From positions 1-10,985 of the forward strand of contig JALOSK010000064.1 of NCBI GenBank assembly GCA_025458465.1: a stretch of 10,985 nt of DNA, given 5' to 3'. Source of the stretch: Sandarakinorhabdus sp. (GTDB lineage: Bacteria; Pseudomonadota; Alphaproteobacteria; Sphingomonadales; Sphingomonadaceae). Under the pieces are notes generated by a model. That model made no database searches, was not told the origin of the DNA, and saw only the letters and a list, made by a program, of their open reading frames with translations. Shown one piece after another: positions 10,908-10,985 of this stretch; position 1 is the stretch's first letter, and each line of letters begins with the position of its first letter. A program made the position numbers and the translations under genes.

Positions 10908-10985
10908 CTATCCCCGGCGCGGCGGCGGGCGCTTGGGGCGGGCAGCGCCGCCGGGGGCCGGCCGTGGCCGGTTTTCCGGCGGGCC
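10908..10985 (-). CDS. C-terminal end of an unidentified leftward gene (partial)
   Basis: On the minus strand one frame is open from the window edge to TAG at 10910-10908, giving 25 residues that end in a Pro/Arg/Lys-rich tail, GAARPKRPPPRRG. Such basic disordered tails are common at the ends of RNA-binding proteins (pseudouridine synthases, DEAD-box helicases) in GC-rich alphaproteobacteria, but nothing here identifies the family. It would converge with DUF4403, leaving 10 bases between stops. The segment is short and chance cannot be excluded. Confidence 0.4.
   Translation of the reverse strand, partial: GPPENRPRPAPGGAARPKRPPPRRG

Noticed and set aside
10958..10975. Possible rho-independent terminator: CCGGC-CGTG-GCCGG followed by TTTT.
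   Set aside because: The stem is only five pairs with a four-base T run, it lies 60 bases past the DUF4403 stop, and it falls inside the probable end of the convergent gene.

Overview
The window is GC-rich DNA that reads as coding on one strand or the other almost throughout. The gene families, signal peptides and tightly packed overlapping genes suggest an alphaproteobacterium, most likely a sphingomonad-type organism. That placement is an inference from gene content and composition; there is no rRNA or other marker here to confirm it. I saw no tRNA, rRNA, CRISPR array, insertion sequence or integrase, and no stretch over 300 bases lacks a gene.

Left part (1-3102): the 3' end of mutS (DNA mismatch repair) runs rightward. 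It converges with, and overlaps by 15 bases, a leftward gene for a 693-residue exported protein. That protein is a tandem duplication of a degenerate, retropepsin-like aspartyl-protease unit. Its start is set by a Shine-Dalgarno sequence that also lies inside an 18-base perfect palindrome, probably an operator. Upstream and on the same strand is a small AhpD/carboxymuconolactone-decarboxylase-like gene with an intact CxxC...H redox motif.

Right part (3214-10897): a rightward five-gene operon begins divergently from the AhpD-like gene. The order is a fused ATP-dependent 5-oxoprolinase, a DUF969 membrane protein, a DUF979 membrane protein, a DUF2891 protein and a DUF4403 protein. The first three are joined by ATGA start/stop overlaps, and the last two by a TGATG overlap, so the genes are probably made together. 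The simplest reading is a 5-oxoproline (pyroglutamate) use cassette: the DUF969/DUF979 pair would bring the compound in, and 5-oxoprolinase would hydrolyse it to glutamate with ATP. DUF2891 and DUF4403 are uncharacterised partners. DUF2891 carries an apparent frameshift close to its 3' end (near 9329), which fuses its reading frame to DUF4403 in the given sequence.

Right edge (10908-10985): the last bases probably hold the C-terminal end of a leftward gene with a basic, proline/arginine-rich tail.

Points most worth a second look are the cassette with its two unexplained partners, the DUF2891 frameshift, the four-module degenerate protease-like protein, and the palindrome over its ribosome binding site.
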